In this document: positions 16,168 through 23,938 of the stretch, piece by piece | How positions within the stretch are numbered: position 1 is the first letter of the stretch | Layout: each line of letters begins with the position of its first letter | Assembly (NCBI RefSeq): GCF_004342585.1 | Contig: NZ_SLZQ01000003.1 | Location: 338,561 to 402,560 of the forward strand | Length of the DNA: 64,000 bases | Source: Paucimonas lemoignei | GTDB taxonomy: Bacteria > Pseudomonadota > Gammaproteobacteria > Burkholderiales > Burkholderiaceae_D | Reading direction: 5' to 3' | Made by a program: the position numbers and the translations under genes | Notes under the pieces: generated by a model | Told to the model about the DNA's origin: nothing | Seen by the model: only the letters and a program-made list of their open reading frames with translations | The model's database searches: none

Positions 16168-16189
16168 AATTCCATAATAATGGAATTAT
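16166..16189 (-). promoter_or_regulatory. ars operator over the arsR start
   Basis: ATAATTCCAT (16166-16175) and ATGGAATTAT (16180-16189) are perfect 10-bp inverted arms around AATA. The arsR ATG (16167-16165) lies inside the left arm, and the GGA of the other strand serves as its only ribosome-binding element. Repressor binding would block initiation. Confidence 0.8.
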
Positions 16190-16328
16190 TGAATAAATCA
16201 AGATAGGCGCCCCGAATTTCAGGTTGGAAAGCCAGGCTTGAATGCTTTGGCCTTCCGACTCGACTGTTCACTAGTGGCCGAGCACAGACGCCCATTAGCT
16301 GGGCATTGGGGAAACTGAGAAGCAGCTC

Positions 16329-16348
16329 CCGACCCGAAGCGCACATTA
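16329..16348. repeat. dispersed repeat, degenerate copy 3
   Basis: CCGACCCGAAGCGCACATTA shares CGACCCGAAGCG with copy 2. It lies in the 235-bp gap upstream of arsR, which otherwise holds only the arsR promoter. Confidence 0.45.
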
Positions 16349-16402
16349 GGCCGCCACGAGGAAGGCGTGAAATCTCATAGCGTAACGCTACATCAATCCG
16401 CC

Positions 16403-16729
16403 TTAACTACCAGCTGACCAAAACAAATCAAACATGCGCAGCAGTTTCAAGCGGATGTATTCCGTATTTTGGCCGCGCGCATAGCTGACCAGGTCTTGGT
16501 CTAAAAAATAGCCGGTGCTGATTTTCTCTGCCACCATCAGATCGAGACGGTGCGAACTACTGTGAGAAAGACCGGCGCCCAAATTCCATTCTGCATGTTG
16601 GAGCGCGAGATTTTTTGAGACGGCAATTTCCGCGGCATGCGCAATGATGCCTTGTGCGCCGTGACGCCTTTGCGTGTCGATTTCCTGATCTCTGGCGGCT
16701 CGGCGCAGGCGGAGCGAAATGTCGGTCAT
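16403..16729 (-). CDS. hypothetical protein downstream of hybrid kinase
   Basis: A 108-residue frame, MTDISLRLRRAARDQEIDTQRRHG... ending LRMFDLFWSAGS. No family is recognised. It looks partly helical and charged, with no signal peptide or membrane segment. It begins 26 bp after the hybrid kinase stop and runs in the same direction, so cotranscription is possible. Composition is protein-like, but evidence for expression is weak. Confidence 0.45.
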   Translation of the reverse strand: MTDISLRLRRAARDQEIDTQRRHGAQGIIAHAAEIAVSKNLALQHAEWNLGAGLSHSSSHRLDLMVAEKISTGYFLDQDLVSYARGQNTEYIRLKLLRMFDLFWSAGS

Positions 16730-16755
16730 GAATACTTCTGCGTCGCTTTTGCCCG

Positions 16756-18324
16756 CTACGATTGGGCGGTCGATTCGGTTAGTCGCCCGAGCTCGGACAA
16801 TAGAAGATCCACCGACGCCAGTTCCACTGGCTTCGTGAGGTGGTGGTCGAAGCCGGCTTTCTTGGCTTGGTCGCGGGATTTTTCCGTGCCCCAGCCGGTC
16901 AACGCCACCAAGACCAGTCCCTCGAATCCAGGCTGGGCGCGCAAGCTGCGTGCAGTTTCGTAGCCATTCATGCCGGGCATGTCGAGGTCGAGTATGGCGA
17001 CCTCAGGTTGGAATTCTTGTGCGATCCGAAGCGCTTCGCTGCCGCTGTACGCGGCGCGTATGGTGTGGCCGTCGAGCTCGAGTAGATCCGAGAGGCTGTC
17101 GGCGGCGTCCAAATTATCGTCAACCACCAATAATTTGAAGCGTCTGGAGACGGGGCGAATTGCTGAAGGCGATGGCGCCGGTTGCGCTGAGCTGCCGGCA
17201 TTCGCTTGTTCGGCGAGTGGCAAGCGGATCGTGAATGTGGTACCCATGCCGGTGCCGGCACTTGAGGCCGTCACGGACCCTTCGTGTAGCTGAATCAACC
17301 GATGGATCAACGGCAGCCCGATACCCAGCCCGCCCTGCGCGCGCATGCCAGTGCGGCTTGCCTGATTAAACATCTCGTACAGAGATGGCAGCTTTTCTTC
17401 GGAGATGCCGACGCCGTTATCGGTCACGCTGATCACGGCGTGGCCGTGATCGTGACAGGCGGCCAGTCGGATGCTGCCGCCGGCCGGCGTGTAGCGCGCC
17501 GCGTTGATCAAGACATGCTGAAGCGCCAACGCGATCTTTGCGCGGTCGGCGTTCAGCGTCAAAGGCGCAGACGGCAGATTGACAGTAAATACATGGCCGG
17601 CCGCTTCGATCGCAGGTGTGCTCGCGCCGACTGCATCCTGAATAATGTCGTTTAAGCTGACGGATGCTTTTTTGAGATCGAGACGTTTGCCGGTGACGCG
17701 CGCCACGTCTTGCAAGTCGTCGATCAGCCGCACCAGGTGCGAGACCTGGCGTTCCATCATTTCGCGGATTTTTTCAACGACCTCCGGATTTCCCTTGCTT
17801 AACTGGATGACGCCCAGACCGCTGCGAATTGGCGCCAAAGGATTGCGCAATTCATGTGCTAGCGTCGCGAGGAACTCAGGACTGGGGCGGTCCCTGCCGG
17901 TTTCTGCCGCATGCTGACGTTCGCGTTCCAATCGATGTGCGGCCTCGCTGCTTTTTACCATGTGAAGCAGCATTGACACTTTGGCGTTCAACACATTTGC
18001 GCTCACCGGCTGCACGATGTGATCGACGTTTCCCAACCCATACGCCTCCTCAGCCGGGAAACTTGCGCAACCTGCTTCCACGACAAACAGGATAGGTATG
18101 GTGGATGAATGTGTGCGAATGCGGCTTGCCAAATCGAGCGCTTCGGCTTGATTGCGCATGACGACCAAGGCAAGGCATGGATCGCCGCAAACGATGTCGA
18201 CCCACGATCCCTGGGCAGCATTGGCCTGAACGATGTGGGCATCCAATTGTTCTAGCGTGACTTCCAGCGCTAGTCCGGAGACAAGATCCGGTGCAAATAT
18301 TAAAAGGCTGACTGGATGTTCCAT
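16756..18324 (-). CDS. hybrid sensor histidine kinase with N-terminal pseudo-receiver
   Basis: A 522-residue soluble signalling protein. Residues 1-120 fold like a response-regulator domain but lack the acidic pair, the phosphoacceptor Asp (LALVVMRNQ) and the Lys (DHIVQPVS). A short coiled coil follows, then HisKA with His157 in LATLAHELRNPLAP, HATPase with TDNGVGISEE and GGLGIGLPL (about 250-370), and a C-terminal receiver (397-520) with Asp446 in AILDLDMPGMNG. There is no membrane segment, so it senses in the cytoplasm or through partners. It could use the 26-bp-downstream hypothetical protein. No dedicated output gene is adjacent. Confidence 0.88.
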   Translation of the reverse strand: MEHPVSLLIFAPDLVSGLALEVTLEQLDAHIVQANAAQGSWVDIVCGDPCLALVVMRNQAEALDLASRIRTHSSTIPILFVVEAGCASFPAEEAYGLGNVDHIVQPVSANVLNAKVSMLLHMVKSSEAAHRLERERQHAAETGRDRPSPEFLATLAHELRNPLAPIRSGLGVIQLSKGNPEVVEKIREMMERQVSHLVRLIDDLQDVARVTGKRLDLKKASVSLNDIIQDAVGASTPAIEAAGHVFTVNLPSAPLTLNADRAKIALALQHVLINAARYTPAGGSIRLAACHDHGHAVISVTDNGVGISEEKLPSLYEMFNQASRTGMRAQGGLGIGLPLIHRLIQLHEGSVTASSAGTGMGTTFTIRLPLAEQANAGSSAQPAPSPSAIRPVSRRFKLLVVDDNLDAADSLSDLLELDGHTIRAAYSGSEALRIAQEFQPEVAILDLDMPGMNGYETARSLRAQPGFEGLVLVALTGWGTEKSRDQAKKAGFDHHLTKPVELASVDLLLSELGRLTESTAQS

Positions 18325-18497
18325 TGCTTCACCGAACGAAATAATCAGAAAATTTTAGAGTTGCCAGCTCGACACATATTGTTAGAAATCAATTTACGTG
18401 TGGAAATTTCCGCTTATTCAAAATATAGGGCGGCCTAATCCGGTAACGGCACAGGGATTAAAGGGCATTCACCTCTTAGTCGCAAATGCGGAGGCAA

Positions 18498-19646
18498 TCA
18501 TGCAGGCTGAGCCTTCCACGGATTGATGAGGTATTTCTCGCCCGTGCTGCGCTTGCCGTAAGCCGTGATTGCTTCCTCCTGCAGGGCTTCCTGCAGCGAC
18601 ACCACCTTGGTGTAGCGACTGGCAAAGGTCGTTTTCAGCTCGGCCGCAACGCGCCGCTTGAGTTCCTCCGTTCGCTCGGGACCGAGCTTCTGCAAAAAGG
18701 GAAACAGCAACCAGCCCCCCATGCTCCAGGCCATGCCAAAATCGCGGACGATTTCCGTCGGGCGCATGTCAAGACCGCCATAGATATACACCTGCTTGAA
18801 GGTTGTCGAGCCATAGCGGCTGTATTCCCCGGCGGATCTGTTGGCCGCCGCTTCCATGGCGCTCAGAATCTGGCCTGCTAGCCGGCCGCCGCCGATGGCA
18901 TCGAATGCAATCGTGGCGCCTGTCGCCGCCAACGCGTCGGTCAGTGTTTCCATGAAATTGTCGGTGCTGGAATTGCACACGTATTGCGCGCCGTTCTTGC
19001 GCAACAGGTCCTCTTGCTCCTGGGAGCGGACTATATTGACCAGTCCGATGTGTTCGTTCTGGCAAATGCGGTTCAGCATCTGCCCCAGGTTGGAGGCACC
19101 AACGGTATGTACCAGCGCCGTATGGCCTTCCCTGCGCATTGTTTCCACCATGCCCAACGCGGTCAAGGGATTGACAAAGGAAGACGCGCCATCGGCTGCG
19201 GACGCGCCTTCCGGCAGAAGCAGACATTGCTCAACAGGCACGCAGCGGTAGTGCGCGTACATGGCGCCGCCCAATGCAGCCACCGTCTTTCCCAGCAGCG
19301 CTTGCGCGGCCGGCGAGGCGCCAGCGGCAATGACTGTGCCCGCGCCCTCGTTCCCTACAGGCATCGACTGGTTCACCCTTCCCTGCATGCTCTTCATGCC
19401 GCGCTCGGGGATGCGGGCAGTAACCACCGGCCCATCGGCGTTTTCCGCGTAGGTGGCGGTAGCCATGTCGGCCGCGCCAAACAGCAGGCCGATATCGGAG
19501 GGATTGATCGGCGTGGCTTCAATACGTATCACGATTTCATTTTCCGCGGGAACGGGCACAGGTACCCGGACTAGCGAAAGTTCCAGTTCGCCTTCCGAAC
19601 GGACGAGTGAACGCAACTGCAACGAATGGGTGTTGTCCGAAGACAT
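18498..19646 (-). CDS. zinc-type alcohol dehydrogenase/quinone oxidoreductase-like protein (MDR superfamily)
   Basis: A 382-residue medium-chain dehydrogenase/reductase. An N-terminal GroES-like part (IRIEATPINPSDIGLLFG, GNEGAGTVIAAG) precedes a Rossmann part (ALVHTVGASNLGQMLNRIC). The glycine motif of the nucleotide site is not the standard GxGxxG but VGASNLGQ. No zinc-ligand cysteine cluster is seen, so it is closer to quinone oxidoreductases or to NADP(H) enoyl reductases. The start at 19646 is chosen because GAGGAG lies 7 bases upstream. A GTG start further out lacks such support. It stands alone between gaps of 173 and 433 bp. Confidence 0.8.
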   Translation of the reverse strand: MSSDNTHSLQLRSLVRSEGELELSLVRVPVPVPAENEIVIRIEATPINPSDIGLLFGAADMATATYAENADGPVVTARIPERGMKSMQGRVNQSMPVGNEGAGTVIAAGASPAAQALLGKTVAALGGAMYAHYRCVPVEQCLLLPEGASAADGASSFVNPLTALGMVETMRREGHTALVHTVGASNLGQMLNRICQNEHIGLVNIVRSQEQEDLLRKNGAQYVCNSSTDNFMETLTDALAATGATIAFDAIGGGRLAGQILSAMEAAANRSAGEYSRYGSTTFKQVYIYGGLDMRPTEIVRDFGMAWSMGGWLLFPFLQKLGPERTEELKRRVAAELKTTFASRYTKVVSLQEALQEEAITAYGKRSTGEKYLINPWKAQPA

Positions 19647-20079
19647 GAGCATGCTCCTCGACTGGTGGATGAAAGTACGGTTATCAGAGCATGCCATATC
19701 GGCGGCCGGGCTGCTCGCAGTCACTTTGCCAGATCAGCTGGGACACGAGAAGCGAGGCAAGCGTCGCAATTCGATCGCATCACAGTGCAGTGTGCCAAGT
19801 TCATCGCTACAGGCTATCCTGTGATCAGTGTAGGCACTAAAAAAGAGTTGACCGGCATGGCCGGACCATACTGCATTGATGAACGCCTTGATGACCTATC
19901 GTTCGCTGGAATAAATTCGATTTGCCCGCTGTAGGACCGAATGGCAGGTTTTCGGAATAGGCTACGACAGCTTGGGGGCGATAACAGACGTTCGAAGCCA
20001 AACTGAACGTGAGTAACATTAGAAATTAGCAGGCCCGCTGGGTTGGAATATGAGAAATATCCGGAGCCGCGGACCGAAA
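19647..20079. other. intergenic region, nothing clear
   Basis: A 433-bp gap between two leftward genes. Only short dyads are visible (for example CCGGC-ATG-GCCGG near 19855). No frame has protein-like composition. It should contain the promoter of the MDR gene. Confidence 0.5.
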
Positions 20080-20898
20080 CTAAGGCCGCCCCGGCTTGCG
20101 CAGGGACTCGATACGCTGCGCGAGCGTCGCGGCAGAAAGCTCGCCGACACGTCGCTCGACAAGGATTCCCTGCTCATTGAAGAACAAAGTGGTCGGCAAA
20201 GCCATGGAGGCAGTCTGCCTGCCCACTTGCAGTTTAGAGTCAAGCAACACGTTATCGAGCGAAAGCTGTGCGGCTTTCAGATACTGTTGCACGACATCCG
20301 CAGCTTCGCCCTGGTTCACGAAAACAAAGACGATGTCGCGATATTGCGCCTGCCCGTCACGCAGCACAGGCATCTCGTGCCGGCATGGCGGGCACCAGCT
20401 CGCCCACAGGTTCACCACCATCGGCTTTCCCGCCAGGGACTGCAGCTGGAACGTGCCGCCGTCCAGGTGCACCAGCTCGACCTGGGGAAGTTTTACCTGC
20501 CCGGTATCGCGTCCGATCAGAGCTGTCATGCCCAAGTACCAGACCACAATGCCGGTGCCCACGGCCAGCACCAGCGGCTTGCGGGCTTCCTTGCGGCGCC
20601 AGGCGAACCACGCTCCCAAGGCAATCAGCAACATCATGCCGGCGGACTTGGAAAACCCGCCGTCGCGAATGTCCATAATGCTCCACGGCGCGGCCTTGTA
20701 GCCGTCAAAATACCGTGCGACAAAAACGATTCTCGCCCCTATCACTGCGGCGATCAGTAAGGTCCACAAGATCGGCTCGATATCCACTTTCCACGACCGC
20801 GCCGTCAAGCGGCCGACCGCCAAGCTGGAGAACATCGCGATCGTGAGCAAAATGAGCCAAAGTGAAATAGCAAACGGTCCCAGATTAATTGTTCCCAT
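20080..20898 (-). CDS. Lgt-like membrane domain fused to TlpA thioredoxin domain
   Basis: A 272-residue protein. Residues 1-130 form about four membrane helices in a pattern like part of prolipoprotein diacylglyceryl transferase (GPFAISLWLILLTIAMF, AAVIGARIVFVARYF). Residues 135-270 are a TlpA/ResA-type thioredoxin domain with the active site Cys169-Pro-Pro-Cys172 in NLWASWCPPC and the cis-Pro in MALPTTLFF. The thioredoxin domain should face the periplasm and act as a disulfide reductase, for example in cytochrome c maturation or redox repair. The His-Gly catalytic residues of Lgt are not evident, so the N-terminus is probably only an anchor or electron-transfer unit. GGAG precedes the ATG by 5 bases. 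Confidence 0.85.
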   Translation of the reverse strand: MGTINLGPFAISLWLILLTIAMFSSLAVGRLTARSWKVDIEPILWTLLIAAVIGARIVFVARYFDGYKAAPWSIMDIRDGGFSKSAGMMLLIALGAWFAWRRKEARKPLVLAVGTGIVVWYLGMTALIGRDTGQVKLPQVELVHLDGGTFQLQSLAGKPMVVNLWASWCPPCRHEMPVLRDGQAQYRDIVFVFVNQGEAADVVQQYLKAAQLSLDNVLLDSKLQVGRQTASMALPTTLFFNEQGILVERRVGELSAATLAQRIESLRKPGRP

Positions 20899-21232
20899 TG
20901 TGTCTCCATGCTAGCTGCCGGGTGAGCGTAGATAGTAATTTGCAGCAGCAAGCCATGTATTGCGAATATGAAAAGACTCGCTTCGTCCTTCCTGGTCGCG
21001 TTGTTATATCTGTCCTTGATAAAGAAAATGAACGCAGCATTCTTCATTGCATGCTGGATAAGCCGACCCGGCAATTGTTTATTACCGAATAAATCCATTT
21101 GCAAAAGCTGGCCGACCGTGGAACCGGCACGGCCTGGCGAGGATCGAAGGCTTTTCGCATCACCCTGCTACTGCGTTTATTGGACAGTCCTGATCTTCTA
21201 TTGCCCGTTAGGCGCAAACAAAGGAGGCAAGC
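20899..21232. other. divergent promoter region
   Basis: A 334-bp gap between the leftward TlpA-type gene and the rightward FAD oxidoreductase. No gene with convincing composition and no strong dyad was found. It holds both promoters and an AAAGGAGG ribosome binding site at its right end. Confidence 0.5.
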
Positions 21233-22618
21233 ATGACGCAGCTACAAACAGCCAATATTGACGAGTTCAAATCGCAGTTCCATGGCGAAGTGCTCCTTCC
21301 CGACGACGCTGCCTACGATGAGGTGCGCCAGATCTGGAATGCCATGATCGACCGCACGCCCGCGCTGATCGCCCGCTGCAGATCGACTGATGATGTCGTT
21401 CAAGCCGTCGGGTTCGCGCGCCAGCATGCCCTTCTCATCTCGGTGCGAGGAGGCGGACATAACATCGCCGGCAATGCCGTCTGCGATGGCGGCATCATGG
21501 CCGATCTCTCGTTGATGAAAAACGTGCAGGTGGACACGAACGCCCGCCAGGCGACCGTCGAGCCCGGTTGCATCCTCGCCGACTTCGATAAGGCTGCGCA
21601 GGCGCACGGTCTCGCTACACCGCTGGGTATCAACTCGACCACGGGCGTGGCCGGCCTGACGCTCGGCGGCGGCTTCGGCTGGCTGAGCCGCAAGTACGGT
21701 ATGACCGTCGACAACCTGCTCTCCGCTGAAGTCGTCACCGCAGACGGCAAACAAGTGCATGCCAGCGAAACGGAAAACCCCGATCTCTTCTGGGGCCTGC
21801 GCGGCGGCGGCGGCAATTTTGGCATTGTCACCAGCTTCCAGTTCCAGCTGCATCCCGTCGGCCCGGATGTGTTATGCGGGCTCATCGTCTTCCCGTTTGA
21901 CCAGGCCAAGACCGTGCTCACGCAGTTTGCGCGGTTCACGCAGACGATGCCGGACGAACTGAACGTCTGGATGGTCACGCGGAAGGCGCCGCCGCTGCCA
22001 TTCCTGCCTGAGGCGGTCCATGGCAAAGAAATCATCGTACTCGCACTGTGCTATGCGGGCGACCCTGCCGAGGGAGCGAAGCTGATCGAGCCGCTGCGCG
22101 GGTTTGGCACGGTGGTCGGGGAACATGTCGGCGTGCAGCCGTACATTGCATGGCAGCAGACCTTCGATCCGCTCCTGGCGCCGGGCGCGCGCAATTACTG
22201 GAAGTCGCACAATTTCTCCCAACTCAGCGATGGCGTGATCGATGCCATCCTCGAATACGCGGCCAAGCTGCCGTCGCCGCAGTGCGAGATCTTCATCGGC
22301 ACGATCGGCGGCCAGACGACGCGCGTCGCGCCTCAGGCGATGGCGTATTCGAGCCGGGAAGCCAATTACGTAATGAATGTGCACGGCCGCTGGGAATCAG
22401 CTGCCGACGATGAGCGCTGCATCGCCTGGGCGCGCGAGTTCTTCGCCAAGTCGCAGCCGTTCGCCAGCAGCGGTGCTTACATCAATTTCCTCACGCAAGA
22501 AGAAACCGACCGCATCGCCTTTGCCTATGGCGCGACGTACAACCGCCTCGTGGAAATCAAGAAAAAGTACGACCCGACAAACCTGTTCCGGATGAATCAG
22601 AACATCAAGCCGGTCTGA
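21233..22618 (+). CDS. FAD-linked oxidase, berberine-bridge-enzyme-like
   Basis: A 461-residue flavoprotein of the PCMH/FAD_binding_4 family. The FAD domain spans about 40-215 with VRGGGHNIAGNAV, where His76 is the expected covalent FAD attachment site. GVAGLTLGGGFGWLSRKYGMT follows, without the second (cysteinyl) attachment residue of bicovalent enzymes. The C-terminal BBE segment is YDPTNLFRMNQNIKPV. Such enzymes oxidise sugars, alcohols or natural products with O2. The substrate is not predictable. A very strong AAAGGAGG lies 5 bases before the ATG. It is a single gene converging on an MFS gene 15 bp away. Confidence 0.9.
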   Translation: MTQLQTANIDEFKSQFHGEVLLPDDAAYDEVRQIWNAMIDRTPALIARCRSTDDVVQAVGFARQHALLISVRGGGHNIAGNAVCDGGIMADLSLMKNVQVDTNARQATVEPGCILADFDKAAQAHGLATPLGINSTTGVAGLTLGGGFGWLSRKYGMTVDNLLSAEVVTADGKQVHASETENPDLFWGLRGGGGNFGIVTSFQFQLHPVGPDVLCGLIVFPFDQAKTVLTQFARFTQTMPDELNVWMVTRKAPPLPFLPEAVHGKEIIVLALCYAGDPAEGAKLIEPLRGFGTVVGEHVGVQPYIAWQQTFDPLLAPGARNYWKSHNFSQLSDGVIDAILEYAAKLPSPQCEIFIGTIGGQTTRVAPQAMAYSSREANYVMNVHGRWESAADDERCIAWAREFFAKSQPFASSGAYINFLTQEETDRIAFAYGATYNRLVEIKKKYDPTNLFRMNQNIKPV

Positions 22619-22633
22619 AGGGGCGGCATGCAG

Positions 22634-23848
22634 TCAGCGCGCCGTATCCCGCCCTGCGCTCCTGACCGACACGGCGAAAACCGCTAGCCCCGCCAGCGCC
22701 AGCAAGGCGCCCACCCAGCCTGTCGAAGACCAGCCCAGTCCGGCAGTCACTGCCACGCCGCCCAGCCATGCACCCAGCGCATTGGCGGCGTTGAAGGCTG
22801 AATGGTTCAGCGCCGCAGCAAGCGTTTGCGCATCGCCGGCCACGTCCATCAAGCGCACCTGCAGCACCGGTCCGAGGGCGACGAGCGTGCCAACCAACAA
22901 CACATTCAGGGAACCGAGCCAGGGATGATAGGCGGTGAACGAGTACGCCGCGAGAATGAGCGCGCCCCATACCAGCAGGCCGGCCACGGTCGGCATCAGC
23001 GCGCGGTCCGCGAAGCGCGGGCCAATCAAGTTACCGATCACCATGCCGACGCCGAACAATGCCAGTACGATCGGTATCTGTCCCAACGGCATGCCCGCCA
23101 GTTCCATCATCGTCGGCTTGACATAGCTGAACACGGAAAACAGGCCGCCAAAACCGATGGCGCCGATTGCCAGCGTCAGCCACACTTGCGGCCGCTTGAG
23201 CGCTCCCAGTTCGCGCAACGGGCTTGCGCCAGCCTCGGCGGGTATCTCCGGCAATGCACGCAGAATCAGCACTGCACAAAGAATGGCGAGCGCGCCGACA
23301 AATACGAATGCCGCGCGCCAGCCCAATACCTGGCCAAGCCATGCCGCGATGGGCACGCCAATCAGCGTGGCGATGGTCAGGCCCAGCATCACCTGCCCCA
23401 CTGCCTGCCCTCGTCGCCCCGGTGGCGCCATGGATGCGGCGACCAGCGCCGCCACGCCGAAGTACGTGCCGTGAGGAAGGCCGGCGAGAAAACGCAGCAA
23501 GTTGAGCGACAAGTAGCCCGGCGCGATGGCGCTGGCGAAATTTCCCAGCCCGAAAGCCACCATGAGCGCGATGAGCAAGCGCCTGCGCGGCCAGCTTGCC
23601 GCAAGCACCGCCAGCAACGGCGCGCCAATCACCACGCCAAGCGCATAGGCACTGATGACATGCCCAGCTTGTGGGATGGTCACGTTCAGGTCGCGGGCGA
23701 CTTCGGGCAGCAAGCCCATGATGACAAATTCGCCGGTGCCAATGGCAAAGCTGCCAACGCCCATGGCGAGATTGGCGCGTAGCGCAGAGCCTGTTGGAAT
23801 ATCGGTTGATGTGGTGGAGGGAGAAAGCGATGGAGGAGACGAAGACAC
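22634..23848 (-). CDS. MFS transporter, AraJ/arabinose-efflux type
   Basis: A 404-residue, 12-helix major facilitator. GVGSFAIGTGEFVIMGLLPEVARDLNV is the hallmark N-terminus of the AraJ/YdhP drug-efflux group, and helix 4 carries LAGLPHGTYFGVAALVAASM. The start is taken as GTG at 23848 because the conserved block begins near residue 25; an internal ATG (residue 29) would remove the start of helix 1. No good Shine-Dalgarno is seen. Export of sugars or drugs is likely by family; the substrate is unknown. Confidence 0.85.
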   Translation of the reverse strand: MSSSPPSLSPSTTSTDIPTGSALRANLAMGVGSFAIGTGEFVIMGLLPEVARDLNVTIPQAGHVISAYALGVVIGAPLLAVLAASWPRRRLLIALMVAFGLGNFASAIAPGYLSLNLLRFLAGLPHGTYFGVAALVAASMAPPGRRGQAVGQVMLGLTIATLIGVPIAAWLGQVLGWRAAFVFVGALAILCAVLILRALPEIPAEAGASPLRELGALKRPQVWLTLAIGAIGFGGLFSVFSYVKPTMMELAGMPLGQIPIVLALFGVGMVIGNLIGPRFADRALMPTVAGLLVWGALILAAYSFTAYHPWLGSLNVLLVGTLVALGPVLQVRLMDVAGDAQTLAAALNHSAFNAANALGAWLGGVAVTAGLGWSSTGWVGALLALAGLAVFAVSVRSAGRDTAR

Positions 23849-23938
23849 GGAAAACTTTGCGAAGACGGAGTAAAGCGTGAAGATTCTACCGCAAACCCGT
23901 CGCTTCAGCCGACGTGCACCCCGCTTCGAGTCTTTGAT

